Notes: generated by a model not told the origin, from the letters alone. 52,682 bases of DNA from Desulfosporosinus sp. (GCA_031292095.1 JARLHU010000063.1:1-52682); one strand, 5' to 3'; shown: positions 34,201-43,441, counted from the first letter of the stretch. Numbers and translations: made by a program.

Positions 34201-35064
34201 CGCTACCTCTGTTTGCAATTTAATCCCGAATTTTGACTGAACATCTCTTGAAATGGCCTCTATTAAAGCGAGCACATCCATAGTCTTAGCATCGCCTGTA
34301 TTGACAATAAAATTAGCGTGTTTTTCCGAAACCTGAGCACCGCCAATTTTTTTCCCTTTCCAACCGGCAGATTCAATTAAACGGCCAGCTGAGTCACCTG
34401 GCGGATTACGGAAAATGCTCCCTGCATTAGGCTTTTCGAGCGGTTGATTGAGCGCCCTGGTACTTATGTTCTCCTTCATAAGTCTCAAAATTTGTTCGCG
34501 ATCCCCTGGAGAAAACCCGATTTGAGCCTCTACCACCCAGGCGTTACCGCGCAAAGAGCAGAATCGATAAGCAAATTCGAGGTCAGCTCGTTCTAACTTT
34601 TTCACTGTACCATCTGCCCAAAGGGTAGTGACACTAATGATCTGAGAAGCCATTTCTCCGCCATGTGCGCCAGCGTTCATCATAACCGCACCACCCACAG
34701 AACCGGGGATTCCCCGAGCAAACTCCAAACCGCTCCACCCCCGTTCTCCTGCCTCTTGGGATAAACGAGCTAACGTGTACCCCGCCTCAACTTGAACGGA
34801 ATATTCACCCCATTCAATCGCGCGAAGCGACGTGGTCACCAACGTAATTCCTGGAAGCCCTTCATCTGGTAACAGAAGATTTGAGCCTCGTCCAATTAAC
34901 CAAACTGGAGTTTTTGCTGCTTGTGCTCTTTGCCACACGGTCGACAAATCAGCCATAGATTGGGGCCAATACACTGCCTCAGCGAGCCCACCAATTTTCC
35001 ACGTATTCAAACGGTTCAGAGGGTAATTTTTCTCCACACGTCCTGGCATTCCATCCAAAATCAT
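34129..35064 (-). CDS. murB: UDP-N-acetylenolpyruvoylglucosamine reductase
   Basis: MurB reduces the MurA product to UDP-MurNAc with FAD and NADPH. The FAD domain shows LNTWKIGGLAEAVYWP, LIGRGSNLLLPDEG, and FARGIPGSVGGAVMMNAGAHGG; the active Ser is in NAGSIFRNPPGDSAGRLIE, and the substrate end KHANFIVN is present: a type II MurB. ATG at 35064 follows GAGGTGG with 7-base spacing. The first 86 bases overlap the upstream MurC-like gene in another frame. The C-terminal about 20 residues after VAYFGEA derive from a D-family array and are probably a dispensable tail. Confidence 0.96.
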   Translation of the reverse strand: MILDGMPGRVEKNYPLNRLNTWKIGGLAEAVYWPQSMADLSTVWQRAQAAKTPVWLIGRGSNLLLPDEGLPGITLVTTSLRAIEWGEYSVQVEAGYTLARLSQEAGERGWSGLEFARGIPGSVGGAVMMNAGAHGGEMASQIISVTTLWADGTVKKLERADLEFAYRFCSLRGNAWVVEAQIGFSPGDREQILRLMKENISTRALNQPLEKPNAGSIFRNPPGDSAGRLIESAGWKGKKIGGAQVSEKHANFIVNTGDAKTMDVLALIEAISRDVQSKFGIKLQTEVAYFGEARGARYEARIEGEQSSQNT

Positions 35065-35842
35065 CGTTGTTCCACCTCAAGTTATCCGTCATTATTGTGC
35101 TGCTCCAAAGAAAGCTAAGAGCCAACCGAATATCTAGCCAGGATACTCCCAGGTCTAAACACATTGCTATGTTTTGGTAAACCGCATGCTCTTCCATCGG
35201 TTCCGACCACCTTGGCATTTTGCCAACAAATTTCAAACCGTTTTGCGCATGATAAAAATCGACCCCAGCTTCACGGACCACCCAAGACGCCTTTTCTTTG
35301 CCCTGTAAACTTGCTCTTTCAAGCGAATTTTCTTCAACCAGTCCCGCCAACCATGACTCTGGTATTAACCAATGTAAGCCCTGCCTTCTTTCGCATTGCC
35401 ATTTCCCATCTGTTGTTTGCCAAAGAATAGTTGGTTCAAAGCCGGCCTTATTTAAAACATGCCCTAACAAGGGGCGTCCTTCAATGAAAACCGTCGGTTC
35501 AGAAACCGGCAAAATAAGTTCACCCTCCAATATATTATGTATAAACGATTGAATAGTTTGCTGGTTCAAACCTTCTGCGAGTGCCTTCCTTCTCCAGAAA
35601 TCATCTTCCGTTCCCCCAGGCCAGAAGACCAATTCCGTCGCGGGGCCTAATATCTCGGATATGGAAGTACACTCCAATGGCTTCTCAAACCAACTTTCTG
35701 TGAATCCTTCGCTCAAATCTTCCGTTGTCGGTTCAACTTCGGAAAATTCCAACTGGATCCCTTTCAAAACGGCCCTGACTCCGTCTATTCCGGGAGCCGC
35801 AGAAGAGGCAACCAATTGTATCTTTCTCTTGGGCCACACCAT
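34979..35842 (-). CDS. Degenerate MurC-like protein at the murC position
   Basis: The 287-residue protein lies between murG and murB, where dcw clusters carry murC. It is not an intact Mur ligase. By eye it aligns with MurC in order: KIQLVASSAAPGIDGVRAVL with the N-terminal Rossmann strand; ELVFWPGGTEDDFWRRKALA with 'DLVVVSSAIP.DNPE...A'; GRPLLGHVLNKAGFEPTILW with 'GKTTTT..AHVLE.AGLDPT'; and LKFVGK...NIAMCLDLGVSWLDIRLAL with 'LPGRHNVLNALAAIAVALELGI..IR.AL'. The P-loop GTxGKTT, the catalytic core and the C-terminal domain are missing. ATG at 35842 has a good AAAGGAGTGAGC site; a frame to 36001 reads through repeats. The end runs 86 bases into murB. It may be a relic, or a non-catalytic partner. 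Confidence 0.6.
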   Translation of the reverse strand: MVWPKRKIQLVASSAAPGIDGVRAVLKGIQLEFSEVEPTTEDLSEGFTESWFEKPLECTSISEILGPATELVFWPGGTEDDFWRRKALAEGLNQQTIQSFIHNILEGELILPVSEPTVFIEGRPLLGHVLNKAGFEPTILWQTTDGKWQCERRQGLHWLIPESWLAGLVEENSLERASLQGKEKASWVVREAGVDFYHAQNGLKFVGKMPRWSEPMEEHAVYQNIAMCLDLGVSWLDIRLALSFLWSSTIMTDNLRWNNDDFGWNARTCGEKLPSEPFEYVENWWAR

Positions 35843-35892
35843 GCTCACTCCTTTCCTTTGTTTCCTGCCATATGCTATGCATAGGAGTAAAA

Positions 35893-36018
35893 AGGTGTGA
35901 GCGAATTCGAGGCGCGAGGCTCGATGCACGAAGTTCGAATTTAGGATTATGCACTTCGTGCATTGGAATCTACACAGTTTCGTATTTCGAACTTCGTGCA
36001 TCGTGCATCGTGCATCGC
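35893..36018. repeat. D-family arrays before the MurC-like gene
   Basis: Units GAATTCGAGGCGCGAGGCTCGATGC, ACGAAGTTCGAAT and GTGCATCGTGCATCGTGCATCGC fill the gap between murG and the MurC-like gene, with an inverted GCACTTCGTGC in the middle. Confidence 0.7.
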
Positions 36019-36019
36019 A

Positions 36020-37132
36020 TTAGTGCCAGGCAGTTGCCATACAGAGATCTATAATTTTGTTCAGAGCCTGCGGTTGCGCCAATGTCTGTGCAGCTGCTCC
36101 CATTTTAGCGAGTAGCTTAGGCTGAGAAATCAGCCCCTCCACTTCTTTACACAATCGTTCCCCGTCTAATTCTGTGTCCAGAATTATTTTTGCAGCACCC
36201 GCTTGAACTAACGCCTGGGCATTATGTTCCTGATGATTCTCTGCCGCATAGGGATAGGGAATTAACAGACTGGGTATACCTGCAACCATCAACTCAGCCA
36301 GGGAGGCTGCCCCTGCCCGTCCAATGAAAATGTCCGTGCAGGCTAAGGCTTCCGGCATGTCTTGCAAATACTCTAGGACGCGCCACTCTGGACGTTCCCA
36401 AGCAATTGCCCTCTTCTTTAACTCCTCAATGGTTTCCAAATACGTCGTTTTACCGGTTGCCCAGATCACCTGAATGTCCGGGCGCGGGGCCAGATACGCC
36501 AAGACTCCAATCATGGCCTGATTTATCGTTCGAGCCCCTCTGCTCCCACCTGTTACAAGTAGGGTCAAGCGATCCGATCGCAGCTTAAAATACTTTGCAC
36601 CTACTTCTCGAGACACATGTCCAATTTCTGGCCGAACCGGGAGCCCAACAAGTTCCAGCTTTTTCTTAACGCCAAAACGCATCATGCTCTCGGGAAAAGT
36701 CACCATGACACGGCGTACGACCCGCGCCAAAATCCGATTAGTAATCCCAGGTAAAGCGTTTTGCTCATGAAGCAACGTCGGAATATTGAAAAGTGCAGCG
36801 GTCAAAACAACTGGCCCTGAAACATATCCCCCGGTTCCCACCACAAGATCCGGATGAAACTGACGCAATATTTTTTTTGTCTCCCAAAGAGCCTTGACAC
36901 TACTGCCTATGACTTTTATAGAATCCAGACTTAAGCGGCGTGGAAGGCCTTTGCCGGAAATCCCCTCAAACTTTATGCCAGCCTCTGGCACCAAGCGCGC
37001 TTCCATCCCATCCCGGATTCCTACATAAAGAATTTGAATCTCAGCATCACGGGCCAACAACCCTTTAGCGATAGCTAAAGCCGGATAAATATGCCCACCT
37101 GTTCCACCGCCGGTCACGATTACACGCACCAT
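36020..37132 (-). CDS. murG: UDP-GlcNAc:lipid I N-acetylglucosaminyltransferase
   Basis: MurG adds GlcNAc to lipid I, making lipid II at the inner membrane face. The G loops TGGGTGGHIYPALAIA and VVGTGGYVSGPVV are present, as are TGGSRGARTINQ and the UDP-GlcNAc site GRAGAASLAELMVAGIPSLL followed by IPYPYAAENHQEHNA. Length 370 residues fits. ATG follows GGAAGGGGTAAAG. A B-family remnant lies between ftsW and this gene. Confidence 0.97.
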   Translation of the reverse strand: MVRVIVTGGGTGGHIYPALAIAKGLLARDAEIQILYVGIRDGMEARLVPEAGIKFEGISGKGLPRRLSLDSIKVIGSSVKALWETKKILRQFHPDLVVGTGGYVSGPVVLTAALFNIPTLLHEQNALPGITNRILARVVRRVMVTFPESMMRFGVKKKLELVGLPVRPEIGHVSREVGAKYFKLRSDRLTLLVTGGSRGARTINQAMIGVLAYLAPRPDIQVIWATGKTTYLETIEELKKRAIAWERPEWRVLEYLQDMPEALACTDIFIGRAGAASLAELMVAGIPSLLIPYPYAAENHQEHNAQALVQAGAAKIILDTELDGERLCKEVEGLISQPKLLAKMGAAAQTLAQPQALNKIIDLCMATAWH

Positions 37133-37148
37133 CTTTACCCCTTCCTAA

Positions 37149-37203
37149 GGCACATTCAAGAAAAAAACCATAGCATCTTTGACTTGTCATTTTCTTTCAT
37201 ATG
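37149..37203. mobile_element. B-family element remnant (copy 3, ends only)
   Basis: GGCACATTCAAGAAAA joins directly to TAGCATCTTTGACTTGTCAT and TTTCTTTCATATGAC. These are the two terminal regions of copy 1 with the about 100-bp middle missing. It lies just upstream of the murG ribosome binding site and abuts the ftsW stop. Confidence 0.75.
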
Positions 37204-37204
37204 A

Positions 37205-38302
37205 CTATCTAACTTCCCTGGAAATATTCAGCAGCACTCCAACGCCCAGCATTGTAAAGACAAGCGATGTTCCTCCATAACTTATAAACGGCAAGGTAAT
37301 CCCAGTGACTGGCAATAACCCGCTAACCACACCCATGTTAATCATCGCCTGAATCGATACCATGGCGGTTAAACCAACCGCAAGAAAACCCGTAAAAGCG
37401 TCCGGAGCCCTCATTGCCACCCGAAAACCACGCCAAGCGAAGAGGAAAAAAAGTGAGACCACCAAACACGCACCGACAAAACCGAGTTCCTCTCCAATCA
37501 TGGCAAATATAAAGTCCGTATGATTTTCCGGCAAATAAAGAAACTTCTGACGGCTATGCCCTAAACCCAAACCAAGGAGTCCACCCGGCCCCAGCGCTAA
37601 AAGTGCTTGAATCGTCTGATAACCGTTTCCTAACGGATCAGCCCACGGATCCATAAAAGCCAAAATACGCCGCATGCGGTAAGGTGCTGCTGCTATAGCT
37701 GCAACCACTAAGCCAAGCCCTGTGCCTGCTAAGCCCAGAATATGCTTAGCCCTAGCGCCTGCCGCGATCAACATAAAAAACGTTGTGGCCGCTATGACCA
37801 AAGTCGTACCAAGATCCGGTTGGAGCATAATCAGACCTGCAATCAACCCCATCAAACCGAGAATAGGCAGAACCCCTTTGCGAAACGATTGAATCTTATG
37901 AGGATCAAGAGCCAGTACGTGGGCCATCACTAACACCATGGAAAGCTTAATCACTTCCGAGGGCTGAATCGATAACGGTCCGAGCCCGATCCAACGATCA
38001 GCTCCATTGACTCTGCGTCCGACTCCAGGGATTTTGACTGCAACCAATAAGGCAATCGCAAGATAAAGGGCCGGCTTAGCAAATCTACGTAACAAACGCA
38101 GATCCACCCACATGCTCACAAGCATCGCCACAAGTCCCATAGTAACCCATACTATCTCCATCTTAAGAAAGTGATAGGGATCATCGAACTGTATGTACCC
38201 CCTGACGGCACTTGAGCTGTATACCATGACAAACCCTATCCCTAACAAAGCTATAATCGCCCCAAGCAAGACAAAATCCGGTCGGTGAAGCCTACGCCGC
38301 AT
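37205..38302 (-). CDS. ftsW: SEDS peptidoglycan glycosyltransferase FtsW/SpoVE
   Basis: SEDS proteins polymerise lipid II together with a class B PBP. The 365-residue protein has about ten transmembrane helices and the family motifs RRVNGADRWIGLGPLSIQPSEVIKL, LLQPDLGTTLV-like (IMLQPDLGTTLVIA), and the C-terminal GLLPVTGITLPFISYGGTSL. Position between murD and murG equals Bacillus spoVE; with only one SEDS gene in the cluster it may serve both division and the spore cortex. ATG follows TAAGGGGGAAACTATAC. Confidence 0.95.
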   Translation of the reverse strand: MRRRLHRPDFVLLGAIIALLGIGFVMVYSSSAVRGYIQFDDPYHFLKMEIVWVTMGLVAMLVSMWVDLRLLRRFAKPALYLAIALLVAVKIPGVGRRVNGADRWIGLGPLSIQPSEVIKLSMVLVMAHVLALDPHKIQSFRKGVLPILGLMGLIAGLIMLQPDLGTTLVIAATTFFMLIAAGARAKHILGLAGTGLGLVVAAIAAAPYRMRRILAFMDPWADPLGNGYQTIQALLALGPGGLLGLGLGHSRQKFLYLPENHTDFIFAMIGEELGFVGACLVVSLFFLFAWRGFRVAMRAPDAFTGFLAVGLTAMVSIQAMINMGVVSGLLPVTGITLPFISYGGTSLVFTMLGVGVLLNISREVR

Positions 38303-38322
38303 GTATAGTTTCCCCCTTATCG

Positions 38323-39693
38323 TTAAATGGGTTCTCTATAATGCCTACGCACTAACTCCTTAAACAATTCCCCTCTTTCTTCATAACTTTTAAACATATC
38401 CCAACTTGTACAAGCAGGGGATAACAATACGACATCCCCAGGACTTGCTTCAGCTATCGCTTTCTCCACTGCATCCTCAAAAGTGGTAGCCCTAATAATC
38501 GTCTGTACGCCTTCATCCCGCGCTGCCTGTTCCATCTCATCAGCCGCTAACCCCAATAACACAAGACTTTTAACCCTAACCCTAACAACCTTCATGAAAT
38601 CATGAAAATCAAGCCCTTTGTTTTTCCCCCCCGCAATCAGAACCAAAGGTTCCTCAAACGCCAGTAAGGCCTTGGTGGCTGCATCCGTATTGGTCCCTTT
38701 AGAATCGTTCACAAAAAGGATCCCTTCATACGTCCCCACAATTTCCTCTCGGTGCTCCACCCCTTTGAACTCTCGCAGCCCTTCAGCAATCTCGGTCCAA
38801 GAAAGGCCTAACGCTCTCGCAGCCGCCGCAGCCGCCATGACATTCTCTAGATTATGGGCGCCACGAAGATGGAGGTCTTTCGGAGAAATAATCGGAATCA
38901 TAGTTCTCTTTTCCTTTTCCGCATAAACGATCTGGTCGTGCCACAGACTAATCCCATCCTGCAAAAAGGAGGTCGGACTGAAATACAAGATCCTACTTCG
39001 CAATTTCGATCCCAAATCTCGTACTAAGGGGTCGTCCCAATTTAAGATTGCCAAATCAGTAGCCGTTTGATTTTTGAAGATTTGGGCTTTAGCCGCCAGA
39101 TAAGCTTCCAGAGTGCCATGCCTATCCAAATGATCTGGTGTGAGATTTAACAAAATTGCCACATGGACTCGAAGTTTATCAATAAACTCTAGCTGAAAAC
39201 TGGAAAGCTCGGCTACAACAATGCTGTTCTCTCCCATTCCATCAACTTGCCCACTTAAGGCCACTCCAATATTTCCAGCGACAACCGTAGGGCGACCGGT
39301 CCGCTTAGCCAATTCACCGATCAAGGTCGTGGTCGTCGTTTTACCATTAGTGCCGGTTACCCCAACACAAAGTGCAGGGCAGTCGTACATAGCCAGCTCG
39401 ACTTCACTCCATACAGAAACGTTTTGCGAGATAGCCGCCTGTACGAGGGAAAGCTTGGGAGAAACCCCAGGGGATAAAACTATCAGTTCCGGGTTAATCC
39501 GCCCCAATTCCGGCACACTACCAAGCAGCAAATGCGCCTGATCAAGTCCTAAATCCTCAACACCAGCAAGTTGCCCCAGTACTTTACTATCTGTCAAAAA
39601 TACCTCCGCACCCAAACGCTGAAGTTTCCGAACTGCCGCTTGACCACTGAGGCCTGCGCCGATAACTAGAACACGTTTATTAATCCATTCCAC
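38323..39693 (-). CDS. murD: UDP-N-acetylmuramoylalanine--D-glutamate ligase
   Basis: MurD adds D-Glu to UDP-MurNAc-L-Ala. The N-terminus KRVLVIGAGLSGQAAVRKL binds UDP; the P-loop is GVTGTNGKTTTTTLIGEL; NLTPDHLDRHGTLEAYLAAK, NDSKGTNTDAATKAL and VLLSPACTSWDMFKSYEERG are all conserved. GTG at 39693 follows TGGAGGATTAGTTAC, giving 456 residues; the 51-codon upstream extension is not coding. It is separated from mraY by a GNAT gene and repeats, whereas these two genes normally adjoin. Confidence 0.97.
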   Translation of the reverse strand: MEWINKRVLVIGAGLSGQAAVRKLQRLGAEVFLTDSKVLGQLAGVEDLGLDQAHLLLGSVPELGRINPELIVLSPGVSPKLSLVQAAISQNVSVWSEVELAMYDCPALCVGVTGTNGKTTTTTLIGELAKRTGRPTVVAGNIGVALSGQVDGMGENSIVVAELSSFQLEFIDKLRVHVAILLNLTPDHLDRHGTLEAYLAAKAQIFKNQTATDLAILNWDDPLVRDLGSKLRSRILYFSPTSFLQDGISLWHDQIVYAEKEKRTMIPIISPKDLHLRGAHNLENVMAAAAAARALGLSWTEIAEGLREFKGVEHREEIVGTYEGILFVNDSKGTNTDAATKALLAFEEPLVLIAGGKNKGLDFHDFMKVVRVRVKSLVLLGLAADEMEQAARDEGVQTIIRATTFEDAVEKAIAEASPGDVVLLSPACTSWDMFKSYEERGELFKELVRRHYREPI

Positions 39694-39869
39694 GTAACTA
39701 ATCCTCCATTTAATAAATTTAGATTCTGTTCGCAAATACCAGCCATGCCGTACCTCCGGCGAAACCAGAGACGGCCGCAAACTTGAACGATATATATTAT
39801 TAAATTGTAACCTAAAAATCCCTTGAAATATGTGGGCATTGCTCAAGTAAGGACGGTTATTAACATTTA

Positions 39870-40451
39870 TTATAGGTTTTTTCCGAGTTCCAATACTGCA
39901 AAAGAGTCCTTGGCCAACACTCTATCTCCACAGAATTTTATAATTCTATTGAACCCTAATTTAGTCCAAAAATATATTCCTTGCCAATTTTTCAGCGTAA
40001 CTCCAAGCCTAGCTTGCTGAAATCTTAGTTCTAACGCTTGTTTAAATAATTTATTCATAACTTCTTGACCATAACCATTATTACGGTAATCTTCGCTTAA
40101 CAAAAGTGTACCAATATATAATACTTCTTTGTCAGGATAGCCATGATAACATTCAATAAACCCCATGATTTCCGATGAATTCTTATGAGTGATTATTTGA
40201 ATTCTATAAAACTCTTTCAATCCGTTAGGTGGTAAATTACCATTGTTAACAGCATTAAGGATATATTCGCTTGTAAACTCTTCATCCCTAGTCCATCCTT
40301 CCGTGCTTCGAGACTGCATATATATTTCTTGTAATCTGCACACATCCTGTAAATTTGCATCCCTAATAATCATTCTTTCTGTTTCCCATAATTCTGATAT
40401 AAATTCATTACCTATAGGCTCTCTTCTTAGCACAATTATTTTCTCCTTCAT
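39870..40451 (-). CDS. GNAT-family N-acetyltransferase
   Basis: The 193-residue protein has the GNAT acetyl-CoA signature YIGTLLLSEDYRNNGYGQEV followed by MNKLF, with R-x-x-G-x-G-like RNNGYG, and a C-terminal WTKLGFNRI typical of the fold. The substrate is unknown. It is AT-rich compared with neighbouring mur genes and is surrounded by repeats (partial R element at about 39841, A and R elements at 40.5-41.0 kb), so it is probably an insertion into the dcw cluster. ATG follows GAAGGAGAAAAT-type sequence only loosely; the start is likely but not certain. Confidence 0.85.
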   Translation of the reverse strand: MKEKIIVLRREPIGNEFISELWETERMIIRDANLQDVCRLQEIYMQSRSTEGWTRDEEFTSEYILNAVNNGNLPPNGLKEFYRIQIITHKNSSEIMGFIECYHGYPDKEVLYIGTLLLSEDYRNNGYGQEVMNKLFKQALELRFQQARLGVTLKNWQGIYFWTKLGFNRIIKFCGDRVLAKDSFAVLELGKNL

Positions 40452-40499
40452 TTTTACTTTACAAGATACTATATTGTTTCTACATATTATGACGAGAAT

Positions 40500-40991
40500 T
40501 TTCCCTTAGCCCAGAGAGCGCATAGAGCGAAATAATGTCAATGAGCACAGTCGATTTTGCGTTAAGAAACGCAACAGGACTTGTCCAAGACTCGAACAGG
40601 ACGTTTGTCGCAAGCAAGAACCGTCCCCGACTTGCATCTCGTCCTGCTAGCCCTCAAGCGTCTTTGCGTGATTAACGCAAATATGCAATCAAGAACCATC
40701 CCCGACTTGCGTCTGCGTCCCACACCAACATACGTCCTGCTAGCCCTCAAGCGTCTTTGCGTGATTAACGCAAACAGCGTCCCAGCCCCCCCGTCGTTCC
40801 AAACCCTCGTCGACCCCAAGCCCAGAGGAAGTTTCTTAGCTTAGTGAAGCACTTTAGTGGAATTGCGTCAATGAGCGCAGTCGATAAGGCGTTAAGAAAC
40901 GCAATGGTTAACATTCAGAACAACCCAGAGGTTTTGCGTTTTAGCCTTAGCGACAAGCGAATAGCAATGGAACGCGTGCGAACGTGCTAAG
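40500..40991 (-). repeat. A-family 3'-associated repeat (copy 3, with internal duplications)
   Basis: The right half (about 40785-40991) matches copy 2 closely and ends 11 bases after the mraY stop. The left part repeats CCTGCTAGCCCTCAAGCGTC with TTTGCGTGATTAACGCAAA twice (about 40638 and 40737) and holds two R elements (40610-40636 and 40684-40710). GTCAATGAGCACAGTCGATT with GCGTTAAGAAACGCAA at about 40535-40575 is a second partial A unit. No gene is visible in this 550-bp gap. Confidence 0.8.
40610..40710. repeat. R-family palindromic repeats (copies 4 and 5)
   Basis: Two copies of AAGAACCRTCCCCGACTTGC are about 75 bp apart and in the same orientation, each with a GCAAG- or GCAA-type left arm. 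They lie within A-family sequence. Confidence 0.75.
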
Positions 40992-41002
40992 AAACTGACG
41001 AT

Positions 41003-42010
41003 CTACCCTAGAGTCGGCAAATACCCCACAACCCCAAGAACTGCACAAACCAACGCCACAGCCCAAAAAACAAGCACCACTTTCCATTCGCCCCAGCCTC
41101 CAAGTTCAAAGTGATGATGAATCGGGCTCATCCGAAAGATCCTTTTCCCCCTAGTTTTAAACGAAAAAACTTGAATAATCACCGAAAGTAATTCCAAGGC
41201 GAATAGTCCTCCGATCACTATAAGCACTAATTCGCTTTTCGTGAGTACTGCCAAACTTACTAAAGCCCCACCTAGGGCCAACGACCCTGTATCTCCCATA
41301 AATATGCGGGCAGGGTAAGTATTAAAGCGCAAGAATCCAAGACAGCCACCGACCAAGGCCGCTGCAAAAACTGCCATATCTGTCTCGTGTGCGAGTACCG
41401 CAACCCCACCCCCTTGAATGGCAGCGAGTAGGGCAATCGCAAGATAGCCGAGCCCTGCCAACATCGTGCTCCCCGCTGCCAAACCATCCAACCCATCGGT
41501 AAGATTAACAGCATTGGTCATTCCCACGATCACAATAGAAATCAAGAAATAGTAAAACCAGCCCAGCTCCAAATGGATGGTTGTAAAAGGAATAGCAACA
41601 TCCGTTCCCCGTCCCAGCCAATGCACGGACACCCACATCAGAACAAAGGCCATGCCAAACTGACCGATAAGTTTTTGGTAGGCCCGCAGCCCTAAGGAAC
41701 GATGCATCACTACTTTAATAAAATCATCAATAAATCCAATTAATCCAAATCCCAGAGTGATTCCCACCAACGTTACCATTTCCAAAGAGGTTGGTTGTTC
41801 TGCCGAAACCAAAGCACTAACAATAATTCCGACAAGAAAAATAATGCCACCCATCGTTGGGGTTCCGGCCTTTTTTAAGTGTCTTTTAGGACCATCATCA
41901 CGTACATTTTGACCGAACTTAAGGATCCTTAAGACCGGAATCAGAAAAGGGCTCAGGACCAACGTGATGATAAGGGATAATCCTGCCGCCAAGACTAAAC
42001 GCTCAGACAT
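41003..42010 (-). CDS. mraY: Phospho-N-acetylmuramoyl-pentapeptide-transferase
   Basis: MraY makes lipid I by moving phospho-MurNAc-pentapeptide to undecaprenyl phosphate. The 335-residue protein has ten transmembrane helices and all signatures: [19 protein letters not shown] (Asp pair), [35 protein letters not shown], and [14 protein letters not shown] follows AGTAAAGGATGG. An A-family repeat starts 11 bases after the stop. Confidence 0.97.
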   Translation of the reverse strand: MSERLVLAAGLSLIITLVLSPFLIPVLRILKFGQNVRDDGPKRHLKKAGTPTMGGIIFLVGIIVSALVSAEQPTSLEMVTLVGITLGFGLIGFIDDFIKVVMHRSLGLRAYQKLIGQFGMAFVLMWVSVHWLGRGTDVAIPFTTIHLELGWFYYFLISIVIVGMTNAVNLTDGLDGLAAGSTMLAGLGYLAIALLAAIQGGGVAVLAHETDMAVFAAALVGGCLGFLRFNTYPARIFMGDTGSLALGGALVSLAVLTKSELVLIVIGGLFALELLSVIIQVFSFKTRGKRIFRMSPIHHHFELGGWGEWKVVLVFWAVALVCAVLGVVGYLPTLG

Positions 42011-42025
42011 GTGCTATTCCATCCT

Positions 42026-43441
42026 TTACTCTTCAAGTTGCGTCGTGATCTCTTCCATTTTCATTCCTCGGGATCCTTTAATCAAGACCCATATCCCCGG
42101 TCCAAATAGTTCAAGGAGATCCTTCGCCTTCGTCACCGCTTCCTCGCGCGTAGACGTCACCTTGATATGCTCCTCTGCGTATCCAGCCAAACGTGCTCCC
42201 TGCGCAATTTCTTCTGCCAATTTGCCCACGGTAATCAATTCACTGATTCCTAGCTTGGCCAGAGTTTCGCCAACTTCGCGATGACCTGATTCTGCCGAAG
42301 TTCCTAGTTCATACATTTCGCCTAAAATTGCAAGGGTTTTGTTTACACCGGCACGCTCCTTGAGAACCTGCAATGAAGCCAGCATCGAAGTAGGATTCGC
42401 GTTATAGACATCGTTAAGGAGAGTGGCTCCAAAGATTCCATAACGTACCTCTAAGCGCATTTTGGACAATTTCAACTTACCAAGCCCTACACACCCTTCA
42501 CCTAACGAAACACCAAGGACCTTGCCTACAGCAAGCGCTGCCAGAGCGTCCAAGACATTGTGTTGACCAGGTAGGGGAAGATTGACCGTTGTGTTTTCAC
42601 CCCTATAATTTACCTCGAACGTCGTCCCCAAAGCTCCCCAAGGCCGTAGCTGAGTCCCTTTAAAGTCTGGCTCTGTAAAAGCACCTTCTAGACCATAGAA
42701 TCGAATCGAATGTGGATCCTGCTTCGCCTTTTGGACAGACAACGAATCTTCAGCGTTTATGATAGCAATTCCGTCTTCCGGCAGAGCCTCAATTATCTCC
42801 CATTTCGCCTGAGCAATTCGCTCCTGCGTCAGTAAAAGCTCTAAATGGGTTGTGCCGATATTGGTGATCACACCGATATCCGGTTTTGCAATCTCACATA
42901 AAGCTTTGATCTCACCTGAGCCACGCATCCCCATCTCGAGGACCAAGATTTCAGTACCCTGTGGCGCATTTAGGACAGTTAATGGTAGCCCCAATTCGTT
43001 GTTATGGTTTTCCTTATTGTGATAAACGCGAAAGTGCCGAGACAGGACCGCAGAGATCATATCCTTCGTGGTAGTTTTCCCATTACTTCCAGTAACGCCG
43101 ACCACCTTAGCCCCTAATTCCCAACGCCAGGCCTGGGCCAATTCCTGAAGTGCCTTAACCACAGAATTCACAAGCAGAAGAGCCTTTCCTTCAGGCGTAT
43201 AAGGAGTCTTCTCTGCCCCCTGAAAACGGGCCTCATCCGCAACCACTAGCACCGCTCCATTTGTCCAGGCGGCCTCAATATAATCATGCCCGTCCACTTT
43301 CTCACCTGGTAGGGCGAAAAACATTTCCCCACCCTGAGCTTGGCGACTATCTATAATACACCCTTGAACCTCTAAATCAGTTTTTCCGATCAAGGTTCCT
43401 CGCGCAATCCGGGCTACTGCCTCAGCTGTCCACTTGTGCAT
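42026..43441 (-). CDS. murF: UDP-MurNAc-tripeptide--D-alanyl-D-alanine ligase
   Basis: MurF adds D-Ala-D-Ala to the UDP-MurNAc-tripeptide. P-loop GVTGSNGKTTTKDMISAVL; NHNNELGLPLTVL; EMGMRGSGEIKALCEIAKPD; and NDVYNANPTSMLASL are diagnostic. 471 residues. ATG overlaps the murE end by 20 bases, with TTAGGGGGGCTAGGAT as ribosome binding site, so translation is coupled. Confidence 0.97.
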   Translation of the reverse strand: MHKWTAEAVARIARGTLIGKTDLEVQGCIIDSRQAQGGEMFFALPGEKVDGHDYIEAAWTNGAVLVVADEARFQGAEKTPYTPEGKALLLVNSVVKALQELAQAWRWELGAKVVGVTGSNGKTTTKDMISAVLSRHFRVYHNKENHNNELGLPLTVLNAPQGTEILVLEMGMRGSGEIKALCEIAKPDIGVITNIGTTHLELLLTQERIAQAKWEIIEALPEDGIAIINAEDSLSVQKAKQDPHSIRFYGLEGAFTEPDFKGTQLRPWGALGTTFEVNYRGENTTVNLPLPGQHNVLDALAALAVGKVLGVSLGEGCVGLGKLKLSKMRLEVRYGIFGATLLNDVYNANPTSMLASLQVLKERAGVNKTLAILGEMYELGTSAESGHREVGETLAKLGISELITVGKLAEEIAQGARLAGYAEEHIKVTSTREEAVTKAKDLLELFGPGIWVLIKGSRGMKMEEITTQLEE

